Shown here piece after piece: positions 1 through 8,498 of a stretch of 42,353 nt of DNA. A model generated the notes under the pieces. It saw only the letters and a list, made by a program, of their open reading frames with translations. It was not told where the DNA came from and ran no database searches. The position numbers and the translations under genes were made by a program. Every line of letters starts with the position of its first letter. The first letter of the stretch is position 1. Origin of the DNA: Pirellulaceae bacterium (GTDB taxonomy: Bacteria > Planctomycetota > Planctomycetia > Pirellulales > Pirellulaceae); assembly GCA_028281725.1 (NCBI GenBank), contig JANQJJ010000183.1, positions 1 through 42,353 on the forward strand, in the 5' to 3' direction.

Positions 1-425
1 GAGTAAGGCAACGATCCGATGGCCTTCAGCGTCGATTTGTCATACACGATGCAGACATGCTCTCGCCACGTGAGCTGATAGATGCGATTGCCGAGGATCG
101 TAATCCCTTCGCCAAAGTACCTGGGACCGAGCGGAATCTGCATCTGGACCGTACCGGTGGTGAGGTCCACCTTGCGTAGCGTCGATTCTCCATAGTGTCC
201 GGTGCCTTCATACAAGACGTCACCTTCGACAACGAGCCCCTGGCTGAAGGCGTCCGGGTCGTGAGGATAGGTGTTGACTACTTGAACGCTTTGCACTGTC
301 GTCGCCTCATCATCGGGCCGACCCGCCGCGGATACGACAACGAAAATGACTAGACCCGCAAACGGCAATGCGAGCCACCACGTTTTCTTGAGCATCAATA
401 CCTTATCCGAGGTTTTGTCAGTCAT
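1..425 (-). CDS. Glutaminyl-peptide cyclotransferase (glutamine cyclotransferase family), partial
   Basis: The gene runs off the left edge, so only the first 141 or so residues are visible, translated from the complement starting at the ATG at 425-423. After a short cytoplasmic stretch there is one hydrophobic segment (about residues 15-32), so the protein is exported or membrane anchored. The mature part begins with a stretch reading NTYPHDPDAFSQGLVVEGD, followed by YEGTGHYGESTLRKVDL. Both are hallmark segments of the plant-type glutamine cyclotransferase beta-propeller family (PF05096), which converts N-terminal glutamine to pyroglutamate. A second in-frame ATG lies 10 codons downstream and would still leave the hydrophobic segment intact. 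Family assignment is strong; activity and substrate are inferred. Confidence 0.8.
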   Translation of the reverse strand, partial: MTDKTSDKVLMLKKTWWLALPFAGLVIFVVVSAAGRPDDEATTVQSVQVVNTYPHDPDAFSQGLVVEGDVLYEGTGHYGESTLRKVDLTTGTVQMQIPLGPRYFGEGITILGNRIYQLTWREHVCIVYDKSTLKAIGSLPY

Positions 426-507
426 AGAGTTTCGGCCCAGCCGACCTGATAAGCCCACCGCGCTTGAGTGGGAACCCATGCATGTTGGCATGGTTTGCAC
501 GTTAAGT

Positions 508-558
508 CCAGTGGAATCCCCATGCCAGTGGAATCCCCGTGCCGTTGGAATCGCCGGA
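508..558. repeat. Three 17-bp imperfect tandem repeats upstream of the glutamine cyclotransferase gene
   Basis: Units lie at 508-524, 525-541 and 542-558. The first two differ at one base (CCAGTGGAATCCCCATG against CCAGTGGAATCCCCGTG). The third is more diverged. They sit in the 201-bp gap between the minus-strand gene starting at 425 and the end of the minus-strand gene at 627, so in the leader of the former. Confidence 0.7.
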
Positions 559-626
559 GCCGGCAGACCGGGATCGCCGCGCCGGCCCGTTGGACGCACC
601 CAGCGGACGGGTTGCCTAAAACGACT

Positions 627-1850
627 CTATGCGTGGCTGCGCGCCTGAGCGTAAATGTCCGCAAAGGTTTGCAGCTCGCGGGCGATTCCCGTGGACAGAC
701 TGTCCGCAGCCAGTGAGGGGGGGAGTACCGGCCAAGCGTACGTTTCGACTTCGTAGTGACCTGAAAACCAAGGCTGACCATCGATGCGTTCTGCCTGATG
801 TTGCTCCAGAAACTCGGTGGCTTGCGCGATATCTGCCTGGGTCGTGCTGAGATGGTCAAAGTCGGCTACGAAGATCGGCACATGGAAATGAATGCGCCAT
901 GGCTGACTGGGAAACTCGTCGGAGACCAACCAGGAATCGAGCGCTAGAGGGAGATCCTCGATCAGCGATTCCCGCCGGCCCGTCTCGGCCGAGCGTGTCG
1001 TTTGATGCAAGTACTTGGGTTCGTTGAACGTGCGAAGCTGCCGAAGCATTTCCTGCTGTTTTTCGGGCATTCCAACACACTGATCCCACGGAACGTGAAC
1101 AGCCGAGGAGATTTGTACCTTGCCGATGCGAATGCCCTGGCTGCGATAAAGGTCCAGAGCTTCCCGCTGCGGCTCAAACATGACACCACTGTGACAAACG
1201 TCATGGCAAACCGTAATATGACGTCGTGCCACCAGCGCATCCGGGCCACTGAATAGATACTGCTCAAAAAATTCGGCGATCTCTTGTGCGGTATTCAGTA
1301 CGCAGCCCGGTTCCGGCTCAATTGCGATCAGAATCTCGCGACCGCTCTTTTGCGCCATTCGATCGAGAAACTTGGCAACTTGAATCAGGTTATCTGCTGC
1401 ATTCTTGAAATTCTCGGCGTGCCATGGAGCGTGTGGCCATCCGAGCGGCAACGTCGAGATCGAGCCGACCGCTCCGGCCGGTAGAATCGCATCGAGGATT
1501 TCGGCCAGACACATCGTGTATCGAGCCCGTGAATCGCAATTCCAAGTGGGTTCGTAGACGGCGTGCTTGACGACCGCCTGGTGGAAATCGCCCTGAGGAA
1601 ATCCATTGAAGGTATACGGAACGAAGTGCTGATCGCGCAGCCAGTCAGAGAATTGTCGAGTCTGATTGCGTTCGATTAAGGAGGTGGCGGCGGCTTCGGC
1701 CAACCAGAGACCGATCGGCAGGCTGTCTTCCGGGCAAACCTTCTGGCGGACGGCTGAGGCATACTTGAGCAGGTTGGACTTGGCATCCTCGAGCGAAGTT
1801 CCGGCATGGACGTTCGTGCAATAGCCAAATGGGTAGTTTTTGTGCGCCAT
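627..1850 (-). CDS. eboE: EboE-like TIM-barrel protein (metabolite traffic protein EboE family)
   Basis: A 407-residue soluble protein without signal peptide. The N-terminus (FGYCTNVHAGTSLEDAKSNL, then LPIGLWLAEAAA) matches what I recall of EboE, the xylose-isomerase-like TIM-barrel member of the ebo cluster, linked in cyanobacteria, algae and Bacteroidota to moving a secondary-metabolite precursor to the periplasm. Barrel-type metal-site elements are visible: IAIEPEPGC near residue 178 and a HITVCHDVCHSG stretch near 215, both typical of AP-endonuclease-2-like sugar isomerase folds. No other ebo gene (EboA, B, C, D or F) lies nearby, so the pathway link is not supported by context here. A weak GAGA Shine-Dalgarno precedes the ATG. 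Another sugar-isomerase-like TIM barrel is the main alternative. Confidence 0.6.
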   Translation of the reverse strand: MAHKNYPFGYCTNVHAGTSLEDAKSNLLKYASAVRQKVCPEDSLPIGLWLAEAAATSLIERNQTRQFSDWLRDQHFVPYTFNGFPQGDFHQAVVKHAVYEPTWNCDSRARYTMCLAEILDAILPAGAVGSISTLPLGWPHAPWHAENFKNAADNLIQVAKFLDRMAQKSGREILIAIEPEPGCVLNTAQEIAEFFEQYLFSGPDALVARRHITVCHDVCHSGVMFEPQREALDLYRSQGIRIGKVQISSAVHVPWDQCVGMPEKQQEMLRQLRTFNEPKYLHQTTRSAETGRRESLIEDLPLALDSWLVSDEFPSQPWRIHFHVPIFVADFDHLSTTQADIAQATEFLEQHQAERIDGQPWFSGHYEVETYAWPVLPPSLAADSLSTGIARELQTFADIYAQARSHA

Positions 1851-2052
1851 AACGGTCTCTGGCCTAGGATATCGGGCAGCTTTCGGCTGGCCGCGTTGAA
1901 TGTCGTGTGATGAGCAATTCTAATGGATTGTTCCACACTCCGGGTTGCCCACCTACCGACTAGGTCTGACAGCTCGGCTCCAATCCGCGCGATCCACTGC
2001 CCAGGCGGGGCAATCCGTGAGACGCACCTCACATCCTACCTAGGAATCCAAC

Positions 2053-4560
2053 ATGAAGTGTTGTTCGCATGTTAGCTATGGCTGTTTTGCCTGGCTGCTG
2101 CTGACCGTAGCAAGCCTGGCGCAGCCGATCGAGAACCGTAAGTACGGGCAGGAAGATAAATTTCGCCAGCTCGAAGAGATACTCCCGACTCCCAATGGCT
2201 ACCGCAACGCGGCCGGTGAGCCAGGACCCGATTACTGGCAGCAGCGCGCCGACTATATCATTGATGTAACACTCGACGACGAAAACCAACACTTGACCGG
2301 CCACGCGGCGATCACCTACCACAATCACTCGCCGCACACGCTGCGCTATGTTTGGTTACAGATCGATGCGAATATCTTCAGCCCGGATTCTGACGCCAAT
2401 CGGCTCCGCAGCATTTCTCCACCATCGCGGCTTTCCCTGGAAGCGTTGCGACGCATGCAGGCTCGGGCAGCCTTCGATGGAGGTGCGAAGATTACGAGCG
2501 TCGTCGATGGCGCCGGAAACGACCTGCATACCACCATCGTCAAGACGATGATGCGCATCGATCTGCCAGAGCCGCTGCTACCGGGCGAAAAGTTTCAGTT
2601 TGCCATCGATTGGAACTATCAGATCAACGATCACGATTTTGCAGGCGGCCGTACCGGTTGCGAATTCTTCGAGCAGGATGGGAACTACATTTATGAGATC
2701 GCCCAGTGGTTTCCGCGACTAGTCGCCTTTACCGATGCCAACGGTTGGCAACACAAGCAGTTCCTAGGTAGCGGTGAATTTACTTTGGAGCTGGGCGACT
2801 ATCTGGTGCGGATTACGGCTCCGGAAGATCATATCGTGGCTGCCACGGGCGTGTTGCAGAATGTCGGCGAGGTGCTCACCGACAAGCAGCAGAAAAGACT
2901 GACCGAAGCCCGAACTGCCAGCCGTCCGATGTTTGTGGTCACTCCTGAGGAAGCCGCGGAGAATCAGAAGGAAAAGGCGGGCGGCAAAAAGACCTGGGTA
3001 TTCCACGCACAGAACGTTCGCGATTTTGCTTTTGCCAGTAGCCGCAAATTCATTTGGGACGCTCAGGGACACGATGTCGAGGGCAACTCCGTGATGGCTA
3101 TGTCGTTTTATCCCGGAGAAGCGGAGCCGCTGTGGAGCAAGTACTCGACCCATTCGATTATCCACACGCTGAATGTCTACAGCCGCTACACGTTCGCCTA
3201 TCCCTACCCGACGGCAATCAGCGTCAATGGTCCCGTGCACGGCATGGAGTATCCCATGATCTGTTTCAACGGTCCGAGACCTGAAGAAGATGGGACGTAC
3301 TCGGCGCGGACCAAGTACGGTCTGATCTCCGTCGTGATTCACGAAGTCGGCCACAATTATTTTCCCATGATTGTCAACAGCGACGAACGTCAGTGGACTT
3401 GGATGGACGAGGGCCTGAATACGTTTCTGCAGTATCTGGCTGAACAGGAGTGGGAGGAGGGGTATCCGTCGCGACGCGGCGAGCCGGAAGCGATCACCGG
3501 CTATATGCTCAGTTCGAAGCAGGTGCCGATCATGACCAACAGCGAGTCGATTCTGCAGTTCGGCAACAACGCGTATGCCAAGCCCGCCACGGCTTTGAAT
3601 ATCTTGCGAGAGACGGTGCTTGGCCGAGAGCTGTTTGATTTTGCCTTCAAGGAGTACGCGCGGCGCTGGCAGTTCAAGCGCCCCATGCCCGCGGACTTCT
3701 TCCGCACGATGGAGGATGCCTCCGGCGTCGATCTCGACTGGTTCTGGCGTGGCTGGTTCTACTCGACCGAACACTGCGATATCGCCATCGACCAGGTGAC
3801 CTGGATGGTTCCCGATGACGGCGATCCTGGCAAGGCGGCCGACCGCGGGCATGAAAAAAAGCAGAATAGGACGCCCACCCTTTCCGAGACTCGCAACCGG
3901 GAGCTGCCAAAGCGGGTCGATCAATTCACCGATTTGAAGGATTTTTACAACAGCTATGATCCGCTAGAAGTCACGCCGGAAGCTCGTAAGGCCTACCAAC
4001 GCCAGTTAGAGAAACTGAGCGACCAAGAACGGAAGTTGCTGGAAAATAAGGAGAATTACTACACGATTTCCTTTAGCAACGTGGGCGGGCTGGTCATGCC
4101 GGTGATCCTTAAAATCAATTACGAGGATGGAAGTGATGAAATCATCCGCCTGCCAGCCGAGATATGGAATCGAAATAGCCGGTCGGGAAAGACGGCCTTG
4201 GTGACGGAAAAGGTCCTGGCCAGCGTGGAATTGGATCCGTTTCGCGAAACGGCAGATGCGAATCGAGATAATAATTTCTTTCCTCCGAAGTTGGAGCCCA
4301 GCCGATTTCAGCTTTACAAGAGTGAATCCCGCCGTGGTGACAACCCGATGAAGGCGGCTCGCCGACGCGAGGAAGCCCAGAAGAAGCAGCGTGAGGAGGC
4401 CCAGCAGAAGAAGGCGGCCGAGCAGGCCGATGCGGCCGAAGACGAGCCTCCAGCCGCCCAGGATGCGCCCCAAGAATCGAACGCTCAGGGAAAGCAGCAG
4501 ACCTCCAAGAAGCAACGTCGGGTAGCCAATAAGAAGCGAGCCAAGAAGGTGCCTGAGTGA
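2053..4560 (+). CDS. Secreted M1 family zinc metallopeptidase
   Basis: 835 residues starting with a signal peptide (hydrophobic core about residues 10-23, ending LAQP). The N-terminal third is the M1-type beta domain (NQHLTGHAAITYHNHSPHTL). The catalytic site is clear: H430-E-V-G-H434 and, 19 residues on, E453 in WMDEGLNTF, which is the HEXXH-X18-E gluzincin signature. A GMEYPMIC segment near residue 397 takes the place of the GAMEN exopeptidase motif, so aminopeptidase specificity is uncertain. The last 80 residues are low-complexity Lys/Glu/Gln/Ala/Arg. The gene is translationally coupled to the next one: its stop TGA at 4558-4560 overlaps the following ATG at 4560. It is divergent from the eboE-like gene across a 202-bp gap. 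Confidence 0.88.
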   Translation: MKCCSHVSYGCFAWLLLTVASLAQPIENRKYGQEDKFRQLEEILPTPNGYRNAAGEPGPDYWQQRADYIIDVTLDDENQHLTGHAAITYHNHSPHTLRYVWLQIDANIFSPDSDANRLRSISPPSRLSLEALRRMQARAAFDGGAKITSVVDGAGNDLHTTIVKTMMRIDLPEPLLPGEKFQFAIDWNYQINDHDFAGGRTGCEFFEQDGNYIYEIAQWFPRLVAFTDANGWQHKQFLGSGEFTLELGDYLVRITAPEDHIVAATGVLQNVGEVLTDKQQKRLTEARTASRPMFVVTPEEAAENQKEKAGGKKTWVFHAQNVRDFAFASSRKFIWDAQGHDVEGNSVMAMSFYPGEAEPLWSKYSTHSIIHTLNVYSRYTFAYPYPTAISVNGPVHGMEYPMICFNGPRPEEDGTYSARTKYGLISVVIHEVGHNYFPMIVNSDERQWTWMDEGLNTFLQYLAEQEWEEGYPSRRGEPEAITGYMLSSKQVPIMTNSESILQFGNNAYAKPATALNILRETVLGRELFDFAFKEYARRWQFKRPMPADFFRTMEDASGVDLDWFWRGWFYSTEHCDIAIDQVTWMVPDDGDPGKAADRGHEKKQNRTPTLSETRNRELPKRVDQFTDLKDFYNSYDPLEVTPEARKAYQRQLEKLSDQERKLLENKENYYTISFSNVGGLVMPVILKINYEDGSDEIIRLPAEIWNRNSRSGKTALVTEKVLASVELDPFRETADANRDNNFFPPKLEPSRFQLYKSESRRGDNPMKAARRREEAQKKQREEAQQKKAAEQADAAEDEPPAAQDAPQESNAQGKQQTSKKQRRVANKKRAKKVPE

Positions 4561-5276
4561 TGTCTGAATTGTCTCTGCACCGGCCGCGTCTTCGCATTTT
4601 CGGTGGGCCACTCAGCATGCGCAGCTCGAGATCGTTCTCACTGTGGCTTCTGCTGTGGCTCATCCCGCTGGGAAGTCTACGCGCCCATCCATTTCATATC
4701 AGCACAGCTGAGGTAGACTACAACGCCGAGACGCGGCGGCTGGAGGTGGGACTGAAACTGCACGCTGTGGACACCGAACGGGCGCTCACGCGGCTAGCCG
4801 GCCGTAAGGTCAATGTCGAGAAAAACGGTGTGGTGACGAAACTTCTGACGCGGTACCTGGCTGAGAATTTTTATATCACCGGCAAGACGAACTTGGTCGA
4901 AATAGCCGGTCGTGACGCGGGTGACACGGCCGGCACAGCTTCCGATGTTCCCGCACCCACGTCGGCACCAGAGGCCGCACCCGCACCCGCGAATCGGGTA
5001 CTGGTGAACCAGGCGATGCGTTCCAAGGTGCATTTTGTGGGAAAAGAGTTGGAAACGACTTGGTTGTGGCTCTACTTCGAACTGGAAGTGGAGGAGAATC
5101 AGGGCGAGTTGGTATTGGTCAATTCGGTCTTGCTCGACTTGACGGAAGACCAGATCAATACCGTTTCCGTTCGATACGCGGGGCGGCGCCACGCTCTGAA
5201 AACATCCGCCAAACAACCTTGGGTCGAGTTCCCTCGGGAGTGGCTTCACCGGGCACCCGAGCCGCCCTCTCGTTAA
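4560..5276 (+). CDS. DUF6702 family exported protein
   Basis: About 238 residues. After a Leu/Trp-rich signal peptide the mature protein starts AHPFHISTAEVDYNAETRRL. This is the opening I associate with DUF6702 proteins, small exported proteins of unknown function that are often encoded beside M1 peptidases in Bacteroidota and planctomycetes. An Ala/Pro-rich insert lies near residues 125-145. Three starts are possible: GTG 4557, ATG 4560 (overlapping the stop of the peptidase gene) and ATG 4617. The last gives the cleanest signal peptide. The TGATG overlap implies co-translation with the M1 peptidase. No enzymatic motif is seen. A folding or partner role for the peptidase is only inferred from context. 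Confidence 0.75.
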   Translation: MSELSLHRPRLRIFGGPLSMRSSRSFSLWLLLWLIPLGSLRAHPFHISTAEVDYNAETRRLEVGLKLHAVDTERALTRLAGRKVNVEKNGVVTKLLTRYLAENFYITGKTNLVEIAGRDAGDTAGTASDVPAPTSAPEAAPAPANRVLVNQAMRSKVHFVGKELETTWLWLYFELEVEENQGELVLVNSVLLDLTEDQINTVSVRYAGRRHALKTSAKQPWVEFPREWLHRAPEPPSR

Positions 5277-5305
5277 TAACCTCTCTGGTCCGCACGGAGG
5301 CATTC

Positions 5306-6583
5306 TTGCAGGCAGAAGTAATCTCAATTGGTGATGAGCTGACCAGCGGCCAGCGCTTGGACACCAATACCCAGTGGCTCAGTCAACAATTGGGAGATCT
5401 AGGGATTCCGACGATTCGTCATACAACCGTCGGCGATGATCTGAGCGGAAACGTGGAGGCGCTGCGGCTCGCGGCCCAACGCGCCGACGTGGTGGTCTGT
5501 ACTGGAGGATTGGGGCCAACCCAGGATGACCTGACTCGGCAGGCAATTGCCGATGCGTTTGGCCGTCCACTGGCACTCGACGAGGCATCGCTGGCGCACA
5601 TTCGAGAGCTGTTTGCGCGGCGAAAGCGCGAAATGCCGGAGAGGAATCGTACTCAAGCGATGATCCCGGCCGGCAGTCAGGTGATTCCGAATCCGCATGG
5701 ATCGGCTCCCGGCATTGATTTGGCCATCGAGACCGAGTCGCTGGCGAGCCGCATTTTTGCTTTACCTGGCGTGCCCGCGGAAATGAAGCAAATGTGGCAC
5801 GAGACGCTCGTGCAGCGCCTGGAAAAGGCGCTCAGCCGCAAGCAAGGACGCCTGCGATATCACGCGATCAAACTATTTGGGATCGGTGAGAGCGATGTCG
5901 AGGTGAAACTGCCTCACTTGATCGACCGCCAGCGAGTGCCCACGGTGGGGATTACTGTCAGTCGGGCTACGATCACCTTAAGGATCGCTGCCAGAGCCCA
6001 TGGTGACGAGGAGTTTCAGAAGCTGATTTCGCCGACTATCGCAGAGATCGAGGAGGCGGTTGGTGAGTTGATTTTTGGGCAGGGCCAGGATGAGCTCGAA
6101 CATGCCGTGCTGCGGCATTTGGAGCAACGCGGATTCACGTTGGCTACGGTGGAAGTCGGGGCGGGCAGCTGGGTTTGCGACTGGATGCAGAAATGCGTCG
6201 AGATGAACGAAAGGACAATCGCACCAGGTCCCTACGTGGGCGGTATCGCTTTTCCGACACCCGAACTGGCTCGGCGTTGGCTCAGCGGAAGCAGCGCTCC
6301 GCCGACTGCCTCGCTGGAAAGCGATCCCTTATGGTCCACTCTGGCCCGGCAGGCATGTGACAGATTTCAGGCGGACGTGGGGCTGGCCCTGGGCGTCTAC
6401 CCCTCGGTAGGTCAGATGGAACAGGCCAGCCAACCCTTTGATTTGGTCTTCGCGATGGCAGCCGGTGAGCATTTGCACGTCGAGCAACGGTCGATGGGCG
6501 GTCATCCGGACGTGCTGGGACCACGCATCGCAAAAACCGGGCTGGATATCGTGCGCAAGCGTTTGAAGGGCTGGCTGGCCTGA
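5306..6583 (+). CDS. cinA: CinA-like protein with intact molybdopterin-binding domain and degenerate C-terminal domain
   Basis: 425 residues from TTG 5306, chosen because CGGAGG sits 5 bp upstream and the family's conserved start (AEVISIGDELTSGQ) follows at once; longer in-frame starts would lie inside the previous gene. The N-terminal COG1058 (MoCF_biosynth-like) domain is intact: GDELTSGQRLDTN, CTGGLGPTQDDLTRQ, NPHGSAPGI and LPGVPAEMKQMW. In bacteria this family hydrolyses ADP-ribose or related pyrophosphates, and the C-terminal domain is an NMN deamidase. Here the C-terminal part (about residue 265 on) has VEVGAGS where the deamidase has AESCTGG, and no GIAGPGG-like loop, so deamidase activity is probably lost. 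It starts 29 bp after the DUF6702 gene. Confidence 0.82.
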   Translation: MQAEVISIGDELTSGQRLDTNTQWLSQQLGDLGIPTIRHTTVGDDLSGNVEALRLAAQRADVVVCTGGLGPTQDDLTRQAIADAFGRPLALDEASLAHIRELFARRKREMPERNRTQAMIPAGSQVIPNPHGSAPGIDLAIETESLASRIFALPGVPAEMKQMWHETLVQRLEKALSRKQGRLRYHAIKLFGIGESDVEVKLPHLIDRQRVPTVGITVSRATITLRIAARAHGDEEFQKLISPTIAEIEEAVGELIFGQGQDELEHAVLRHLEQRGFTLATVEVGAGSWVCDWMQKCVEMNERTIAPGPYVGGIAFPTPELARRWLSGSSAPPTASLESDPLWSTLARQACDRFQADVGLALGVYPSVGQMEQASQPFDLVFAMAAGEHLHVEQRSMGGHPDVLGPRIAKTGLDIVRKRLKGWLA

Positions 6584-7001
6584 ACCGGCAATCCACGGAT
6601 CGTTCAGCACGGGCAAGTGGATTTGCTGGGCGTACTGCGCGGTCCATCGAGCGTTCGGCCAGGAAGGTCTCGGCGGCGATCAAAACATTTTAGGAGATCT
6701 ATGACCCGCGTTCCGTAAAGTGGTCCACGTCGCCATAATGGTTCTGCGCTTCCCAGTGTTTCTCGTTCATCGATCGCTGGCACGGCGCACACCGCCGGCC
6801 CGCTACCAGAGAGTTGGAGGTTGTTCAGCTTTCAAGTTGTTTCACGACACCAGTGCAACGTGAGCAACTTACCTTCCGCGGGGCAGGTCGCGAGGGAGAT
6901 TTTGTAAATGGTTGTCATCTGACGACTTAAAAGCTTCGCAATCTCCTTGGGAGCGGTGAGCAGGCCCTCAGCTTGTAGACTTCCGAAAAGAAACATCCAT
7001 T
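6584..7001. other. Gene-free stretch between cinA and aroA
   Basis: 418 bp without a convincing gene. It holds an AGGAG followed by an ATG that opens only five codons (near 6690-6717), and a strong imperfect hairpin at 6834-6870, listed separately. No clear promoter was recognised. Short frames crossing it show no family resemblance. Confidence 0.6.
6834..6870. other. Imperfect hairpin upstream of aroA
   Basis: AAGTTG (6834-6839) pairs with CAACTT (6865-6870), and TCACG (6842-6846) pairs with CGTGA (6859-6863), around a 12-base loop and a small internal bulge. There is no T-tract on either side, so it does not look like an intrinsic terminator. It may be an operator or leader structure for aroA, 130 bp downstream. 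Confidence 0.45.
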
Positions 7002-8303
7002 GTGACACACGCTGTGACCATTTCACCGTGTGGGCCGGTCGACGCCTCGATACGCCCACCCGGAAGTAAGAGCCTTACCAATCGGGCGATCGTCTGCGCG
7101 GCGCTCGCCGAAGGGACCAGTCGCCTGATTGGCGTGCTGGACAGCGAAGATACGCAGGTCATGATCGCCGCATGGAAGACGGTGGGGTTGACGCTCGACC
7201 ACCATCAAGAGGCTGGCGAACTGCGGATCATCGGTAGCGGGGGCGATTTGCCGATCGCCGATGCGGATATCTACGTGGCCAACAGCGGAACGACCATTCG
7301 GTTTTTGACTGCCGCTTTGGCCGCTTGCCATGGCCGCTATCGGCTTGACGGCGTTGAGCGAATGCGCGAGCGGCCGATCGGTGACCTGATTGAGGGACTT
7401 CGGCAACTCGGCGGACACGTGTCTAGCTTGAATGGGCAGTCGCCGGATTGTCCGCCGGTCGAAGTGGGCGGGCAGGGATTGGCTGGCGGGCAGGCAACCG
7501 TGGCCGGTAACATCTCGAGCCAATTCTTGTCAGGATTGATGATGGCAGCGGCCATGGCACGCGAACCGGTTGTGCTGAACGTGACCGGTGAGTTGGTATC
7601 GGTACCGTATGTGGAGATGACCTCTGCTGTCATGCGGTCCTTCGGAGCGCTCCTGGAGGGGCCTGCGACTGGGCCGCTCCATATCCAGCCGGTCAAGTAC
7701 CGGGCGGCTGAATACGCCATTGAACCGGATGCCTCGGCTGCAAGCTACTTCTGGGGTGCGGCGGCCATCACGGGCGGGCGAGCGCGCATCGAGGGACTCG
7801 GGCGAGCGAGTCTGCAGGGAGACGTGCGGTTTTGTGAGGTCCTGCGGGAAATGGGCTGTCAAGTTCAGTATCTGGACAGCGCCATCGAGGTGTGTGGCGG
7901 TGACCTCAGGGGGGTGGAAGTGAACATGTCGGATATCAGCGATACTGTTCAGACTCTGGCCGCCGTCGCCCTATTCGCTGCCGGCCCTACGACGATCCGC
8001 GGAGTGGCGCACAATCGGGTCAAGGAAACCGATCGCATTTCGGATCTAGCAAGAGAACTCCGCAAGTTGGGGGCGACCGTTGATGAATTCCCCGACGGCC
8101 TGAGAATCGAGCCGCCTCAGACGGTTGCGGCGTCGAAGATAGAAACCTACCAAGATCACCGGATGGCGATGAGTTTGGCCTTGGTTGGTTTGAAGGCAGA
8201 CGGGATCGTCGTCCTAGACCCGGGCTGCACAGCCAAAACGTATCCGCACTACTGGGAAGACTTGGCCCTATTCAGTCGGAGTCGGATCGAGCGTCTCGAC
8301 TGA
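7002..8303 (+). CDS. aroA: 3-phosphoshikimate 1-carboxyvinyltransferase (EPSP synthase)
   Basis: 433 residues from GTG 7002. Catalyses transfer of the enolpyruvyl group from PEP to shikimate 3-phosphate, the sixth step of chorismate synthesis, in the cytoplasm. Family motifs appear in order: PPGSKSLTNRA with the PEP-binding Lys at residue 23, NSGTTIRFL, GNISSQFLSGLMMA, EPDASAASYF, DISDTVQTLAAVALF, VKETDRISDLARELRKLG and YQDHRMAMSLA, ending CTAKTYPHYWEDL. Length is normal for the family. The gene stands alone rather than in an aro operon. Its last 36 bp overlap the end of the convergent zinc-ribbon gene. The start codon is weak, with no strong Shine-Dalgarno, but it sits at the usual distance from the first motif. 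Confidence 0.95.
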   Translation: MTHAVTISPCGPVDASIRPPGSKSLTNRAIVCAALAEGTSRLIGVLDSEDTQVMIAAWKTVGLTLDHHQEAGELRIIGSGGDLPIADADIYVANSGTTIRFLTAALAACHGRYRLDGVERMRERPIGDLIEGLRQLGGHVSSLNGQSPDCPPVEVGGQGLAGGQATVAGNISSQFLSGLMMAAAMAREPVVLNVTGELVSVPYVEMTSAVMRSFGALLEGPATGPLHIQPVKYRAAEYAIEPDASAASYFWGAAAITGGRARIEGLGRASLQGDVRFCEVLREMGCQVQYLDSAIEVCGGDLRGVEVNMSDISDTVQTLAAVALFAAGPTTIRGVAHNRVKETDRISDLARELRKLGATVDEFPDGLRIEPPQTVAASKIETYQDHRMAMSLALVGLKADGIVVLDPGCTAKTYPHYWEDLALFSRSRIERLD

Positions 8304-8498
8304 TTCGATATACTGTTGGGCTCGAGCGAGTACCTGCTCAATTCTTTGATCGTCCCGAGAGCCCTCGCTCTGCTCGCTGGCGGTAAACGTCGCCCGGCAA
8401 TGCACACACTCCACTTGCCGACCAAGCAACTCAACTTTAACTTCCAGTTGCCTACCGCAGGTAGGGCACGCGCGAACAAAATAAGTACCGGATGCCAT
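8268..8498 (-). CDS. Small zinc-ribbon protein
   Basis: 76 residues from the ATG at 8498, chosen over the ATG at 8510 because GGAG lies six bases upstream of it. Residues 1-40 form a two-knuckle zinc ribbon: CPTCG then CVHCRATF, 18 residues apart, with EVKVELLGRQVE between. The rest is a charged helix ending DPTPTE. Such CPxCG...CxxC modules resemble the GYF/MJ0042-type finger domains of planctomycete proteins, but no function can be assigned. It is convergent with aroA and overlaps its last 36 bp. Confidence 0.7.
   Translation of the reverse strand: MASGTYFVRACPTCGRQLEVKVELLGRQVECVHCRATFTASEQSEGSRDDQRIEQVLARAQQYIESVETLDPTPTE

Noticed and set aside
2764..3924. 386-codon open frame on the minus strand inside the M1 peptidase gene
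   Set aside because: It is antisense to a well-supported gene, has no recognisable domain, and is the kind of long shadow frame expected in GC-rich coding DNA.
6690..6717. Good AGGAG followed by ATG between cinA and aroA
   Set aside because: The frame closes after five codons. It could be a leader peptide, but it has none of the features of an attenuator (no run of aromatic codons, no following terminator).
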